A DNA stretch of 64,000 bases from contig NZ_CP125947.1 in NCBI RefSeq assembly GCF_030064165.1, positions 3,658,001 through 3,722,000 on the forward strand, written 5' to 3'. The position numbers were made by a program, and so were the translations under genes. Below the pieces are notes generated by a model that saw nothing but the letters and a program-made list of their open reading frames with translations, made no database searches and was not told where the DNA came from. Shown here piece after piece: positions 1 to 8,897 of the stretch (the stretch's first letter is position 1; each line of letters starts with the position of its first letter). Source of the DNA: Comamonas resistens (GTDB lineage: Bacteria > Pseudomonadota > Gammaproteobacteria > Burkholderiales > Burkholderiaceae_C).

Positions 1-1663
1 CCTGCGATTTCGCCAGCAGCGCGGCGAACAGTTCGGCGCTGTCCTCCGGCAAGGCTTCGCCCGCGACTTCCTGCAAGGTGCGCAGCGCCACGGCGGCAGG
101 CGATTCCGACACGTCCGGGGCAAGGCTTTCGAGCCGGTCTTGCTGTTTCAGGCTCACACCCAGCGGCAGATCATGGCCGTAGTAGCTTTCCTGCAAGACG
201 GTCTGCACCATGCCATGCACCAGTGCGGCCAACGCCACCTGCGGATGCCGGGCGACTTCGATTTGCAGCGCGGCGGTACGGTGAGCACTCAACCGCTGCG
301 CCAGACGGTCAGACATGGCGGCGGTCTTGGGCGGGTCGTCGTCCTCGCCTTCGTCGTCGTTGTCGGCTTCGCCTTCGCTGGCGAAACCCTGCCGCAGCCG
401 TTCCAGCGTGCGCAGCGCCTTGGCTTCCGCTTCGCGCAGCAGCCCGCGATGAATCACGGCCTGCCCGTCGCGGTCGATGGTGACGATGGCACCGGCTGCG
501 GCCTTCACGTTGGCCGCATAGTCCAGCAAACCATCTTCCAGCGCCTGCAACTGCTCGCCCAGGCGTTCGCCTTCCTCCTGCAAGGCGTCGGCCTTTTCTT
601 CGTCCTCGGCGTCCAGGGCGGCATCCACGGCCTCGGCCAGCGCCTGCATCTTGGTTTGCAGCTTCTCGATGCGTTGGGCTTCGCGCTTGTTCGGGCTGCG
701 GCGCTGCCTCGGGGCGCGCTGGAAGGCTTGCAGGTCGGCATGGGTCGCGCCGGGGGTGGCATCCACCCATGCCCAGCCTTCGGCCTTCACCTCGGCGGCA
801 AGGCTGGCCAGCTTGTCCTGCGCCAGCCGTTCCAGCAACGTGGCATCGGTCAGATACACGCCACTATCGGCTTCCGCGAACAGATCGCGGCGGGTGCCAC
901 CGCCTGCGGCCTCGTAAGCATTCAGCCCAACGAAGCGCACCAGCGGATGCCGGTGGGCATCAATCTCGCGCTCCGTCAGGCGGTCGCGCAGGTTGTGCGG
1001 GCTGCGCTGCCATGTCGGCGCATTGTAGAACGCGGCTTCCTGTGCGGTGTGGTCGTCGGTGATGGCAAGTGCCATCAACTGGTCAAGGCTCACGGCGTCG
1101 GCTCGATAGTCGGCCAGCAGGCGCGGCGACACGTTGGCGAGTTTCAGGCGACGCTGCACCACCAGCGGCGTGACGCTGAAATCGGCGGCAATGTCCTCGA
1201 TGGGGCGGCCTTCGGCCACCAGCGCGGCAAATGCCTCGAACTGGTCGGCGGGGTGCATGGCTTCACGCTGCACGTTCTCGGTCAGGCTGGCGGTGCGGGC
1301 AGTGCCATCGGCCACCAACAGGCAAGGCACCTCCCATTCCTTGCTGATGCGGTGCTTCTTCGCCAGCAACTTGAGGGCGGCAAGGCGACGGCCTCCGGCC
1401 ACGACTTCGTAACGCTCACCGTCAGCGGTCGCGGTCACGATCAGGTTTTGCAACAGGCCGACACGCTGGATGCTGGCGGCGAGTTCAGAAATCGACATGC
1501 GCGGGGTCTTGCGCACGTTGCGGCCCGTGGGGCGCGACACCAGCCGCGACAGCGGCACCAGAATCAGATTCTTGCTCGGGTCGGCGGCTTCCAGCAGCAC
1601 GGCAGGCGCGGCGCTGGCTGCGGCGTGGATGGCTTGGGCTTCGGTGTGGTTGATAGCGTTCAT
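1..1663 (-). CDS. ParB/RepB/Spo0J-family nuclease-domain protein (C-terminus beyond window)
   Basis: Reads leftward from the ATG at 1663 and is still open at position 1, giving at least 554 residues. The N-terminal 150 residues carry a ParB/Srx-like domain: the VVAGGRRLAAL box and the ENVQREAMHPADQ box are clear. A charged, Glu/Asp-rich central segment follows. ParB-like proteins of this large size occur on plasmids and integrative conjugative elements, next to DUF932 genes as here, where they are thought to act in maintenance or DNA processing. No parA is visible in the window, so a classical partition role cannot be assigned. The start is preceded by AAGGAG about nine bases upstream. A 500-codon frame on the opposite strand is a high-GC shadow. 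Confidence 0.88.
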   Translation of the reverse strand, partial: MNAINHTEAQAIHAAASAAPAVLLEAADPSKNLILVPLSRLVSRPTGRNVRKTPRMSISELAASIQRVGLLQNLIVTATADGERYEVVAGGRRLAALKLLAKKHRISKEWEVPCLLVADGTARTASLTENVQREAMHPADQFEAFAALVAEGRPIEDIAADFSVTPLVVQRRLKLANVSPRLLADYRADAVSLDQLMALAITDDHTAQEAAFYNAPTWQRSPHNLRDRLTEREIDAHRHPLVRFVGLNAYEAAGGGTRRDLFAEADSGVYLTDATLLERLAQDKLASLAAEVKAEGWAWVDATPGATHADLQAFQRAPRQRRSPNKREAQRIEKLQTKMQALAEAVDAALDAEDEEKADALQEEGERLGEQLQALEDGLLDYAANVKAAAGAIVTIDRDGQAVIHRGLLREAEAKALRTLERLRQGFASEGEADNDDEGEDDDPPKTAAMSDRLAQRLSAHRTAALQIEVARHPQVALAALVHGMVQTVLQESYYGHDLPLGVSLKQQDRLESLAPDVSESPAAVALRTLQEVAGEALPEDSAELFAALLAKSQ

Positions 1664-1744
1664 GGTGAAAACTCCTTGCGATGATGGAATGCAGCAGCGA
1701 ATAACGCGGCAAGGGTTGCTGCCAGCCCCTGCCGCGCAGGGAAA

Positions 1745-2572
1745 TCAGGCTTTCAACTGGCGCAGGCCATCAGCCAACAGCCACAGGGCGCGATTCAGGC
1801 GCACATCGGAATCAATGCCCTGCACCGGGCGGGTCTGCTGGCGGCGTCCGTTGGCGCTGCGTCCAGACAAACCACCTTTGGTCAGGTTTTCCTGTACGCG
1901 GTTGAAGGTCATCCACAAGTCCGGGCGGCGGTCGTCGAACCGGCGCGGCATCAGGATTTGCGATTCGGTGATGGGTGCGGGCTTGTCCGGGTCGTCGTAC
2001 TTGAGCGACAGCGCGGCGCGGGCGAACACCTCGGCCTCGCCTTCGTCCAGCGTGATGGCCTGCATGGATTCACGGGATTCCAGCGCACGGTCAAAACCGT
2101 GCAGCACCTGATAGGCACCTTCGATCACTTGTCCGGCCACGTCGCCCTTATGCGGCACGCGCACATCGGCCACGGTATCGCCGCACACCAGCCCATTGCT
2201 GCACACGAAACGGAACATTCCGGCCAGCATCTGGTAGCTGCTGGTGCCATCGTGCGAGTTCAGCAGGATGATTTCGTTGGCTTCGCTTCGGGCGTTGATC
2301 TGGCTGGCATGGCGCAGCCGGATCATGTGCTTGGTGTAGTCGCGCCGGTCTTCGTGGCGGGTGCGGGTCTGCGTCACCATGAAGGGCTGAAACCCTTCCT
2401 TGCGCAGTTCGGTCAGCACCGTGGCGGTGGGGATATAGGCGTAACGCTGGGAACGGCTTTCGTGGGGTGCGTCCGCAAAGATGGATGGCGCTACACGGTG
2501 AATCTGGTCATCGGACAGCGGGGAATCGCTGCGCAGTACCGGGGAACGGGAAGCGAAACGGGATGCAAGCAT
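1745..2572 (-). CDS. DUF932 domain protein (ICE/plasmid backbone)
   Basis: A 275-residue protein of the DUF932 (phage/plasmid-like) family. It shows the typical N-terminal segment with regularly spaced charged residues and the conserved NEIILLNSHDGTSSYQ and FVCSNGLVCG motifs in the middle. DUF932 proteins have no established biochemical role and are typical cargo of conjugative plasmids and ICEs, commonly beside ParB-like genes. I chose the internal ATG at 2572 because AGGAG lies seven bases upstream; a frame extends to 2614 without a ribosome site. The gene is separated from the ParB-like gene by 81 bp and reads in the same direction, so the two are probably co-transcribed from the long leader upstream. 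Confidence 0.87.
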   Translation of the reverse strand: MLASRFASRSPVLRSDSPLSDDQIHRVAPSIFADAPHESRSQRYAYIPTATVLTELRKEGFQPFMVTQTRTRHEDRRDYTKHMIRLRHASQINARSEANEIILLNSHDGTSSYQMLAGMFRFVCSNGLVCGDTVADVRVPHKGDVAGQVIEGAYQVLHGFDRALESRESMQAITLDEGEAEVFARAALSLKYDDPDKPAPITESQILMPRRFDDRRPDLWMTFNRVQENLTKGGLSGRSANGRRQQTRPVQGIDSDVRLNRALWLLADGLRQLKA

Positions 2573-3060
2573 GGTCTTTCTCCTGACGAAAAGGGTTTGC
2601 TGTTCAAACCGCACACCGGATTCCTAGATTCGGAGCCCAGCCTTTCGGCTGTTCGGTGCGGTTGGCACGAGGAACCCGGTTGGCCCTGATGCCACCGTCT
2701 TTCCTGAGTTCATCGCCCGCGACGGTCAGGAGCCCACGGACGTGGGCCGTCAAGGAGAAAAGCGTCAGGTAGGTGCGGCCCGCAGGCGCAGCCGAGGACA
2801 CGGCCTGGCGCGCCTTGATGGCACGCGGCCACGGGCTACAGTCGCGAGCAAGGTGATGGAGTCAGGAGAGACGGCTGGACATGGCAACGGCCGCCGCGAT
2901 GTGCAGACCGCACGCAAGCGAAGCGCGCAGGCCCGAAGCTGGAAGCCGGGCCGTAGGCGTCAGCCGAGCGGAGCGAGGGAACGATGGAAGCCCGAAGGGG
3001 CGAGACGCCGCAGGCGGCTCGATGCGAAGCACGACAGCGCGACCGGCCATGTTTCCTGGC
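2573..3060 (-). other. Long GC-rich structured leader upstream of the DUF932 gene
   Basis: About 490 bp without a convincing reading frame. Read on the minus strand it can fold into compact hairpins: CAGCC-GAAA-GGCTG, a GNRA tetraloop stem (plus-strand 2638-2651), and GCCCAC-GTCC-GTGGGC (2732-2747). A further GGCCCG/CGGGCC arm pair lies in the distal half. Small open frames occur, but their compositions look like high-GC noise. The position directly before a backbone gene of a mobile element suggests a cis-regulatory RNA or protein-binding leader, though an origin or recombination region is possible. Function is inference; the hairpins are seen directly. Confidence 0.45.
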
Positions 3061-3572
3061 CGGGGACGCCCATTCAATCAGCGATGGACGTATAGACTAG
3101 ATGCCCTGGATGAAATGCTACTGGTTCGCAAGGGTTTCTGCGTCTGCCCAGCCGGGCAACGGTATCGAGCAGTGCCAAGCACAGCGCCCCAGTTGGGGGC
3201 AAGGCATCGGCACCGAGCGCTGCAGAAAAAAGCGCGTCGGCCCGAAGGAAAAAGCGCTGAATGGTCGCCGCACGGTCACTGCGCTGTCATCGCCTGCAAC
3301 GGCTAAAACACGCCGCGTTGAAAGATCACACATGGCTGCCTGTCTTCGATCGGCGACGGCAAACATATCTCGTTCCAGGTGCGTTAAGCGGCGTGTGCGG
3401 TACGCCTGTTTGGGATCTGCAGCCGCTTGTCTGCGAGCAAAGACGCCGCTTGTCGGAGACCGGCGCGAGAAAGCCATCGTCGGAGAGATTCTGAAGATCC
3501 AGACACGAGCCTCAATCGGTCATCGCTGCATGCCCATGCGCAGGAAACAATCCAGCAGAACGGCACCAGTGT
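3061..3572. other. Junction region without a recognisable gene
   Basis: The GC-rich ICE-type leader ends near 3060 and is followed by about 500 bp of different texture up to the IS target duplication. Open frames exist on both strands (for example 3118-3477 on the minus strand, 119 codons), but none has a recognisable domain or a good ribosome site. It is probably debris left where island modules were joined. Confidence 0.4.
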
Positions 3573-3576
3573 CTAA
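3573..3576. repeat. Left CTAA target-site duplication of the IS5-family relic
   Basis: CTAA directly flanks the left inverted repeat, and the same tetranucleotide flanks the right end at 4641-4644. It marks the original insertion site, which lay about 100 bp downstream of the HNH nuclease gene. Confidence 0.75.
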
Positions 3577-4640
3577 GGATCCTCTGCACGAATCCACGCC
3601 TGATGTGCTTGCAAGGGCCTGAAGCCCAGACAATACAGACATGAAGCAAAGCAGCCTGGGCCTGAGCAACACCGTCAAGCGCACCCGCAAGCGCGAATTC
3701 CTGGACGCCATGGAGCTGGTGGTTCCTTGGGCTGAACTGGTAGCGCTGATAGCGCCCTACGCCCCCGAGAGTGGGCGGCGGGGTCAGCAGCCCTTTGCGG
3801 TGCAGACGCTGCTGCGCATCCACTTCATGCAGCAGTGGTTCAAGCTCAGCGACCCTGCAATGGAAGAAGCGCTGCATGATGTGCCTGCGTTTCGTGACTT
3901 CGCAGGTCTGGCAAGCCAAGGGCTTGCAGTTGAAGGCGGGCACCGTGGTGGATGCCACGCTGATTGCGGCCCCCAGTTCCACCAAGAACCAAAGTGGCGA
4001 GCGTGACCCCGAGATGCACCAGAGCAAGAAGGGCAACCAGTGGTACTTTGGCATGAAGGCCCACATCGGGGTGGATGCCGACTCGGGCCTGGTGCACACA
4101 GTGCGGGGCACGGCTGGCAACGTCAGCGACATCGTCGAAGCCAACAGCCTGCTGCACGGGCAGGAGACAGATGCCTTTGGTGATGCGGGCTACCAAGGGG
4201 CGGACAAGCGCCCCGATGCCAGGCAAGCCGTGTGCTGGCACGTGGCCATGCGCCCAGGCCTGCGCCGGGCGCTGGACAAAGACAAGCCTCTTGATGATCT
4301 GATCGACCAGCTGGAGCGCACCAAGGCGCGCATCCGGGCCAAGGTGGAACACCCCTTCAGGGTGCTCAAGCAGCAGTTTGGATATGTGAAGGTGCGCTAC
4401 CGTGGTTTGAAGAAAAACACGGCGCAGATCGTGACGCTGTTTGCCCTGTCCAACCTGTGGATGGCCAGGCACAAGCTGAAAGCCATGGCACAGGTGCGCG
4501 TGCAAGGGGCGTAATGCCCACGAAATCGGGGAATTGCATCCCCCTGGAGGCGCCTGGACAACGTTTGGGCGCCTTGCTGAGGCAGGCTTTATCTCACGGA
4601 CGGGCGTAGCTCACTTCCAAGTAATTCGTGCAGACCTTCC
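3577..4640 (+). mobile_element. Decayed IS5-family insertion sequence with terminal repeats and CTAA target duplication
   Basis: The element is bounded by imperfect 17-bp inverted repeats: left end 3577-3593 (GGATCCTCTGCACGAAT) and right end 4624-4640 (GGAAGGTCTGCACGAAT read inward), matching at 14 of 17 positions. Directly outside both ends is CTAA (3573-3576 and 4641-4644), fitting the 4-bp YTAR target duplication of the IS5 group. The element is 1064 bp and its transposase carries an internal deletion and frameshift, so it is not autonomous. Intact ends mean it could still be moved in trans. Confidence 0.88.
3641..4514 (+). pseudogene. IS5-family DDE transposase, internal deletion plus frameshift
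   Basis: The N-terminal third (3641 to about 3905) reads as an IS5 transposase ending in MEEALHDVPAFRDFAGL. The remainder, from about 3905 to 4514, continues in another frame with GTVVDATLIAAPSSTKN, the DAGYQG block and KARIRAKVEHPFR, which carry the three acidic residues of the DDE triad. In intact relatives about 40 residues lie between these parts (the DESTILRFRHLLEKH region), and they are missing here. The gene is therefore broken by an internal deletion that also shifts the frame, and cannot make a full transposase. Confidence 0.88.
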
Positions 4641-4735
4641 CTAAGTGCTGCAGGGAAGACAAACGTATTGTTCAAGCGGCACATGCTATTTTCCGTCCAT
4701 AGCGATCTCAAGCCGGCACAGGAACCAGTCTTTCA

Positions 4736-5548
4736 TCAAGTTTCCAACAAGGTCTGGATCCAAGAGTGAGCCATATCCCTCTCTCCGCTCAACAGAAACC
4801 GCATTTCGCCGCTGAAAGCACTGTCGACATGAATAGATTTCAATATTCGCGCAGCCACCCTTTTGAACGCTGGCTCTTGTAAAGCATCAGATTGTGTCGC
4901 AATGAACAGTGCCTTTGCCTCCTCAATATCCCCTAAAAGCTTTACAGCTTCTGAATGCCGCAGTTTGCAAGTTGGCTCGTGATGCAAATGGTATATTTCT
5001 ATCGAAATATCTGCACGCTGGCGTTGCTCGGGAATATCACTCGTGGCACAAGGCTTCCCATTCTCTTTTCTGCATCCTAAAAGCCGCCAATCCCCGACTT
5101 CGCAAGGATCGACCAGAATTGGTCGCTCGCCAGTGACAGACCCTGGCTCATAAACTCGGCGCGCCTCGTCTAACAGTGGGAACCTATCAGCCTTTCCACC
5201 GGCAGTGTCACCCTCGATATCTTTCCGGCGAGAATTGCAGAACGTGCAGGCATACCGAAAATTCGACTGTTCAAAAGCGAGCCAGCGATAACCTCTATGC
5301 TCATTCTCTGCGTCTCTTACGCGGCCTTTCGGTCGAAAATGATCAACGGCGTTATCCGAGCGAGGAACTGAAACTTCGCAATACCAACACTTGTCATTAA
5401 AAAGATTCGCCAATCCGTCTTTCAGTTCTCTCCAGATCCGGGCATAATCATCTGGATTCGCACCATTCTCGACTGCAATTTTTGCCGCAGCCGCACGCTC
5501 CAGCCAACCATCAGGCAAACGCAATCGCGTCGAGTCAATGTACCTCAC
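4736..5548 (-). CDS. ptuB: PtuB-like HNH endonuclease (TIGR02646-type), Septu-like nuclease subunit
   Basis: A 270-residue protein with a zinc-supported HNH/His-Me finger core: Cys54-x2-Cys57, Asp69-His70 in the DHFRPKG motif, then Cys101-x2-Cys104 with Asn105 and Arg107 (TFCNSRR). This is the layout of TIGR02646/PtuB proteins, the DNA-cutting partner of a PtuA ATPase in Septu anti-phage systems. The start is a GTG that overlaps the stop of the ATPase gene as GTGA, so the two are translationally coupled. It is the last gene of the operon, and the IS relic begins about 95 bp beyond its stop. The symbol is assigned by motif and pairing, not by alignment. Confidence 0.8.
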   Translation of the reverse strand: MRYIDSTRLRLPDGWLERAAAAKIAVENGANPDDYARIWRELKDGLANLFNDKCWYCEVSVPRSDNAVDHFRPKGRVRDAENEHRGYRWLAFEQSNFRYACTFCNSRRKDIEGDTAGGKADRFPLLDEARRVYEPGSVTGERPILVDPCEVGDWRLLGCRKENGKPCATSDIPEQRQRADISIEIYHLHHEPTCKLRHSEAVKLLGDIEEAKALFIATQSDALQEPAFKRVAARILKSIHVDSAFSGEMRFLLSGERDMAHSWIQTLLET

Positions 5549-7266
5549 TGATCGGGCTCCTGCTTATCGCGCTGCTCGGCAAGTAGTTCCCGAATGAGTC
5601 GCTGCCCCAACTCCTCCCGCTCTTCGGACTCCATTGCTATTGACCGGTTAGCTAACTGCTCCGGATCGTCCGACTCAAACTTAGCGCGCAGTGCAGCGCT
5701 TCTCAAGCGTAGGTAGCGGGAATACTCTTCATCGGGATGGAAAAATCGAAACCCAAGTCGTTCCAATTTAGAGTTAATTTCAGATAGGGCTGCGAGCTCT
5801 TCAGGTGTCAAGTGCTCTTTACCTGCGTATGCCCTTTGCCGCTCTAGGAGCAAATGCGTCGGCTGATCAAGCGTTGAGGCGATACCAAACATATCGCTTG
5901 TTACAATTGCAGCGTAGCCCAGGCCGCGCGGGTCAAGTTCCGGGTGCACGGCGACAATGCGCGTCGATTCTGCATCCTTTGATAACTGCAGAATTTGAAC
6001 CTGCTCCCGCACAAGCTCTGCAATTGCCAGCGGATTATGAGTGGTTAACAGTATATGGCTATTTTCCCGATCATCATTACTTTGACCAGCAAAGGTTCGT
6101 AGATAGTTGAAATAGTCGACGGCCCAACGTGGATTTAAGTGCGTATCGGGCTCATCCAGCAAGAAAAGACTTTCACTTTCAGCTGTAAATCTAAGCAGGC
6201 CTAAAACCGTCAATAGCTGTTGTTCGCCTTCGCTAAGTTCACGAAAGGTAACTGTCCCGTCATTCTTTTGGAGGCGCACCCGAATGCGTACTTCATCAAT
6301 TAGCTGGGAAACGTGGGTGCTTTCCATGTCACGAAAAAATTCAGCCGGACGCTGCTCACCCACCAGTTTGCGGAGCGAGGCGATGTCTTTAACGTATAAA
6401 TATTTGAATTGAAGTACCTTGTCGCTCCAAAGGGAAACGCGCTCACGACGGCTGAGCTCGACTGGGGCCAATGCAATATTGTAGAGGCGGTCCAGAAAAG
6501 AGGCGACGACTCCCTTAGCACGCCAAAAGCGAGGGTCTCCTTCTTTAGATGCCCAAGGGGGCTCTCGCAGTACAAATAAAACCGACTCGATCCCCTCATC
6601 TGGATCAATACCCAAGTGTTCGGCCAAAAAATTCCTTACATCATCGGACTGCTGAATAAGGAATGCCAGCAGGACAAACTGGCTATGTACTGGCATGGCA
6701 TAAAACAGTCTTTTTAATCCAGGATCCTCCCCCCGCCTTAATTTTTTATCAAAATCCTCCAAGTATGGACGGAATACTTGATAGAGCCGGTCACTTTCAC
6801 CTGAATAATAGGCAAATACATATCGCGGCAAATACCCGAATTTAGGATCGAAGAAACTCTTCAGCGGAATTCTTTTTCCTCGTAGGGCGGAGGTTTTCGA
6901 ACTTATCTCGAAAGAGGCGTCGAATAACTCATCGCTTTTAGCCTCTGCGTCTGTTGCGACATGAATAATAAGTGAATCACGCGGCCGATCCGGGTCAGCA
7001 TCAATATTGACGTGCAACGCAGTTGAACCAGAAGAAATCCTGTATTCAAGATTGAATGCAAATGCAGGTTTTCGCGCCCCTTGAATGAAGTCCCGGAAGA
7101 TGGTAGCAAGCGCCTCAAGTACATTTGACTTTCCCGTGCCATTCCATCCAATTACGACCGTAATCCAATGCTGCTGATCAAAGTCGATTGAGACATTTTT
7201 TAGATTTTTGAACTGATGCGTAGGGCTGCTTTTCGGGCTACCTATGGTGATCCTATCTAGGCGCAT
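5545..7266 (-). CDS. ptuA: PtuA-like AAA/ABC-type ATPase, Septu-like defence subunit
   Basis: A 573-residue SMC/ABC-like ATPase. Walker A is GWNGTGKSN (residues 40-48), the signature motif LSEGEQ is at 344-349, Walker B LFLLDE at 367-372, and the switch histidine is His410 in TTHNP. The C-terminal 160 residues are helical and charged. Proteins of this type pair with PtuB HNH nucleases in Septu, where the ATPase is thought to sense infection and gate the nuclease. Its start lies two bases beyond the hsdS stop and its end overlaps ptuB, so it sits inside an hsd operon rather than alone. It could also be described as an OLD-like ATPase, but it lacks a Toprim domain. Base composition is AT-richer than the chromosome to the right. 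Confidence 0.83.
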   Translation of the reverse strand: MRLDRITIGSPKSSPTHQFKNLKNVSIDFDQQHWITVVIGWNGTGKSNVLEALATIFRDFIQGARKPAFAFNLEYRISSGSTALHVNIDADPDRPRDSLIIHVATDAEAKSDELFDASFEISSKTSALRGKRIPLKSFFDPKFGYLPRYVFAYYSGESDRLYQVFRPYLEDFDKKLRRGEDPGLKRLFYAMPVHSQFVLLAFLIQQSDDVRNFLAEHLGIDPDEGIESVLFVLREPPWASKEGDPRFWRAKGVVASFLDRLYNIALAPVELSRRERVSLWSDKVLQFKYLYVKDIASLRKLVGEQRPAEFFRDMESTHVSQLIDEVRIRVRLQKNDGTVTFRELSEGEQQLLTVLGLLRFTAESESLFLLDEPDTHLNPRWAVDYFNYLRTFAGQSNDDRENSHILLTTHNPLAIAELVREQVQILQLSKDAESTRIVAVHPELDPRGLGYAAIVTSDMFGIASTLDQPTHLLLERQRAYAGKEHLTPEELAALSEINSKLERLGFRFFHPDEEYSRYLRLRSAALRAKFESDDPEQLANRSIAMESEEREELGQRLIRELLAEQRDKQEPDQ

Positions 7267-7268
7267 AC

Positions 7269-8897
7269 TTACACCGCCTTCAAACGGATGCGGTCGTAAA
7301 TTTTACGTCCCTGATCGTCATTGACGGCCTCCGTCTCCAGCTTTCCGGCCAAATCCAAATCTCGCAATTCCGAATACAATCGCTCAATCTCTTCGGTAGA
7401 CGCTCCGTCGCCGATTCCACAGCGCTGAAATACGTCTTGCGCAGGAAGCCAATTCTTCGCCTCTGTTAAAACCTGCTCAAGTGTTCTTTCTATCGCCATG
7501 AGTTTCTCCCGTGTCTGCCCCTGGTAGATCTGCTTTCGACTTTGAATTTTTCTGGGTTGTGCCACAAATTCTGCTTTGACACGCTCTAGCAAAGCCGACG
7601 CTGGTTCGTCACCTGCGTTTTGAGGAATCAGTTGTCCTTCAAAAGCTTTGGAGAGGAGTGCAGTGTCGAGCTTTTCCAGCAACTGAGAAGCACCACCGTG
7701 ACTGGCAGCGACCCGATCTAACCACATAAAAGTGCGTTCTATCCGACGAACAATCTCTACCGCTTCCTCAAAAGGAGGAACCGGCAGTGGCAGAGCCGCT
7801 ACCTTTCTTTTACTGATCGAAGCTAAATTTGTCGTCTGAGTACCTTCATCAAAAAAATATTGTTGACCACGCTCGTTAGAAAAATGAGAGACAAATTCTG
7901 GCGGCAAGGTCGCCGGTTTCATACGGATACGGAAAACGTGATTTTGGTGAATACATTCGTCAACTTCACCATTCCAGACCCACCCCCGCCCCAACTTATC
8001 ACGATCGCCCCCTTCGTTCATGAGCACGTCACCCTGTGCTAATAAAAGACGGGCTTTCTCTTCCGGGGTGACGAAAATCGTCTTGATCTCGTCAAGATTC
8101 AACCATCCCCTTTGAACATTGGCCACACGAAGATACGACACCTCAACTAGTTCTTCCTGTCCGCTTCTACGTTTCCCAACTTGGATTCCGCTTTGAATTT
8201 CACTGATATCGCCCAATCTTTGTATCGTCCACCCTTCGGGAAGACCAGAAGTAGTATCAGAATTACTGCCGCGAAGATCGGCTGTCAATTTTCCCGAGAA
8301 AGCTAATTCAAGCACTGCGGACTTATATGCCGCTAGTAGAGAAGGAATCTTCTTTAATTCGCTACGAGCACGCGCACTACGGGAAATCAAATTATCTATC
8401 TTGGCGACGATACGCTCTTGTTCTTGGAGAGGGGGCAGCAATAAGGGGTGGCTCCTTAAATAATCTGCCGGAACTCTTTGCTGACCAACTGCGCCAGACA
8501 TTACTTTTCGCGCGTTATCCCGAAAGCTCTGTTGGCGGATGAAATACCAAAGAAATTTCGGAAGAACCGCCCCTTTGCTTCGAAAGACGTGAAATTCCGT
8601 AGAGCCGAAACCTATCCCATTAGTAAGATTGGCAGCAACGGCAGCCTTTCCATTCTCCATGGAAGGCGTAATCTTCGCGAAGATCACATCATTTTCGGCA
8701 AACTGAGTGAACCCCTTATTAACTTGTCTAAGGGGGCGCCCCATCGGAGTGGCGATCGTCCCAGTTATTTCGCTAACAGCCGCCATAGGAACAAATGTTA
8801 CGAACTCATCTGGCGAAAGATCGACTGATTTGCGTGGGTTAACTTCCGCCACATCTGCAATATTAACGCTCACCCATCCCTGAGGAAGCTTACTCAT
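7269..8897 (-). CDS. hsdS: Type I restriction-modification specificity subunit with long C-terminal extension
   Basis: A 542-residue HsdS. Target-recognition domain 1 covers roughly residues 1-150 and is followed by a helical spacer (PPLQEQERIVAKIDNLI, near 155-172). Domain 2 runs from about 219 to 375 and has a second spacer. Each half begins with an LPxGW motif. Residues 445-542, after the usual HsdS ending, form an extra domain of about 95 residues that looks winged-helix-like. HsdS sets the DNA sequence recognised by the methyltransferase complex. The start at 8897 is chosen because GAGGAGG lies seven bases upstream, and it overlaps the end of a micro-ORF. Only 2 bp separate its stop from the ATPase gene. 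Confidence 0.93.
   Translation of the reverse strand: MSKLPQGWVSVNIADVAEVNPRKSVDLSPDEFVTFVPMAAVSEITGTIATPMGRPLRQVNKGFTQFAENDVIFAKITPSMENGKAAVAANLTNGIGFGSTEFHVFRSKGAVLPKFLWYFIRQQSFRDNARKVMSGAVGQQRVPADYLRSHPLLLPPLQEQERIVAKIDNLISRSARARSELKKIPSLLAAYKSAVLELAFSGKLTADLRGSNSDTTSGLPEGWTIQRLGDISEIQSGIQVGKRRSGQEELVEVSYLRVANVQRGWLNLDEIKTIFVTPEEKARLLLAQGDVLMNEGGDRDKLGRGWVWNGEVDECIHQNHVFRIRMKPATLPPEFVSHFSNERGQQYFFDEGTQTTNLASISKRKVAALPLPVPPFEEAVEIVRRIERTFMWLDRVAASHGGASQLLEKLDTALLSKAFEGQLIPQNAGDEPASALLERVKAEFVAQPRKIQSRKQIYQGQTREKLMAIERTLEQVLTEAKNWLPAQDVFQRCGIGDGASTEEIERLYSELRDLDLAGKLETEAVNDDQGRKIYDRIRLKAV

Noticed and set aside
140..1684. Long plus-strand open frame of over 500 codons
   Set aside because: It is antisense to the ParB-like gene, has no domain, and its His/Gly/Gln-rich composition is typical of a high-GC shadow frame.
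3118..3477. 119-codon minus-strand frame in the junction region
   Set aside because: No recognisable domain, no good ribosome site; equally long frames exist on the other strand.
5545..7266. The ATPase as an OLD-family nuclease or an RloC/PrrC-type anticodon nuclease
   Set aside because: There is no Toprim domain and no HEPN-type or anticodon-nuclease motif in the C-terminal part, and an HNH partner gene overlaps directly, which fits PtuA better.
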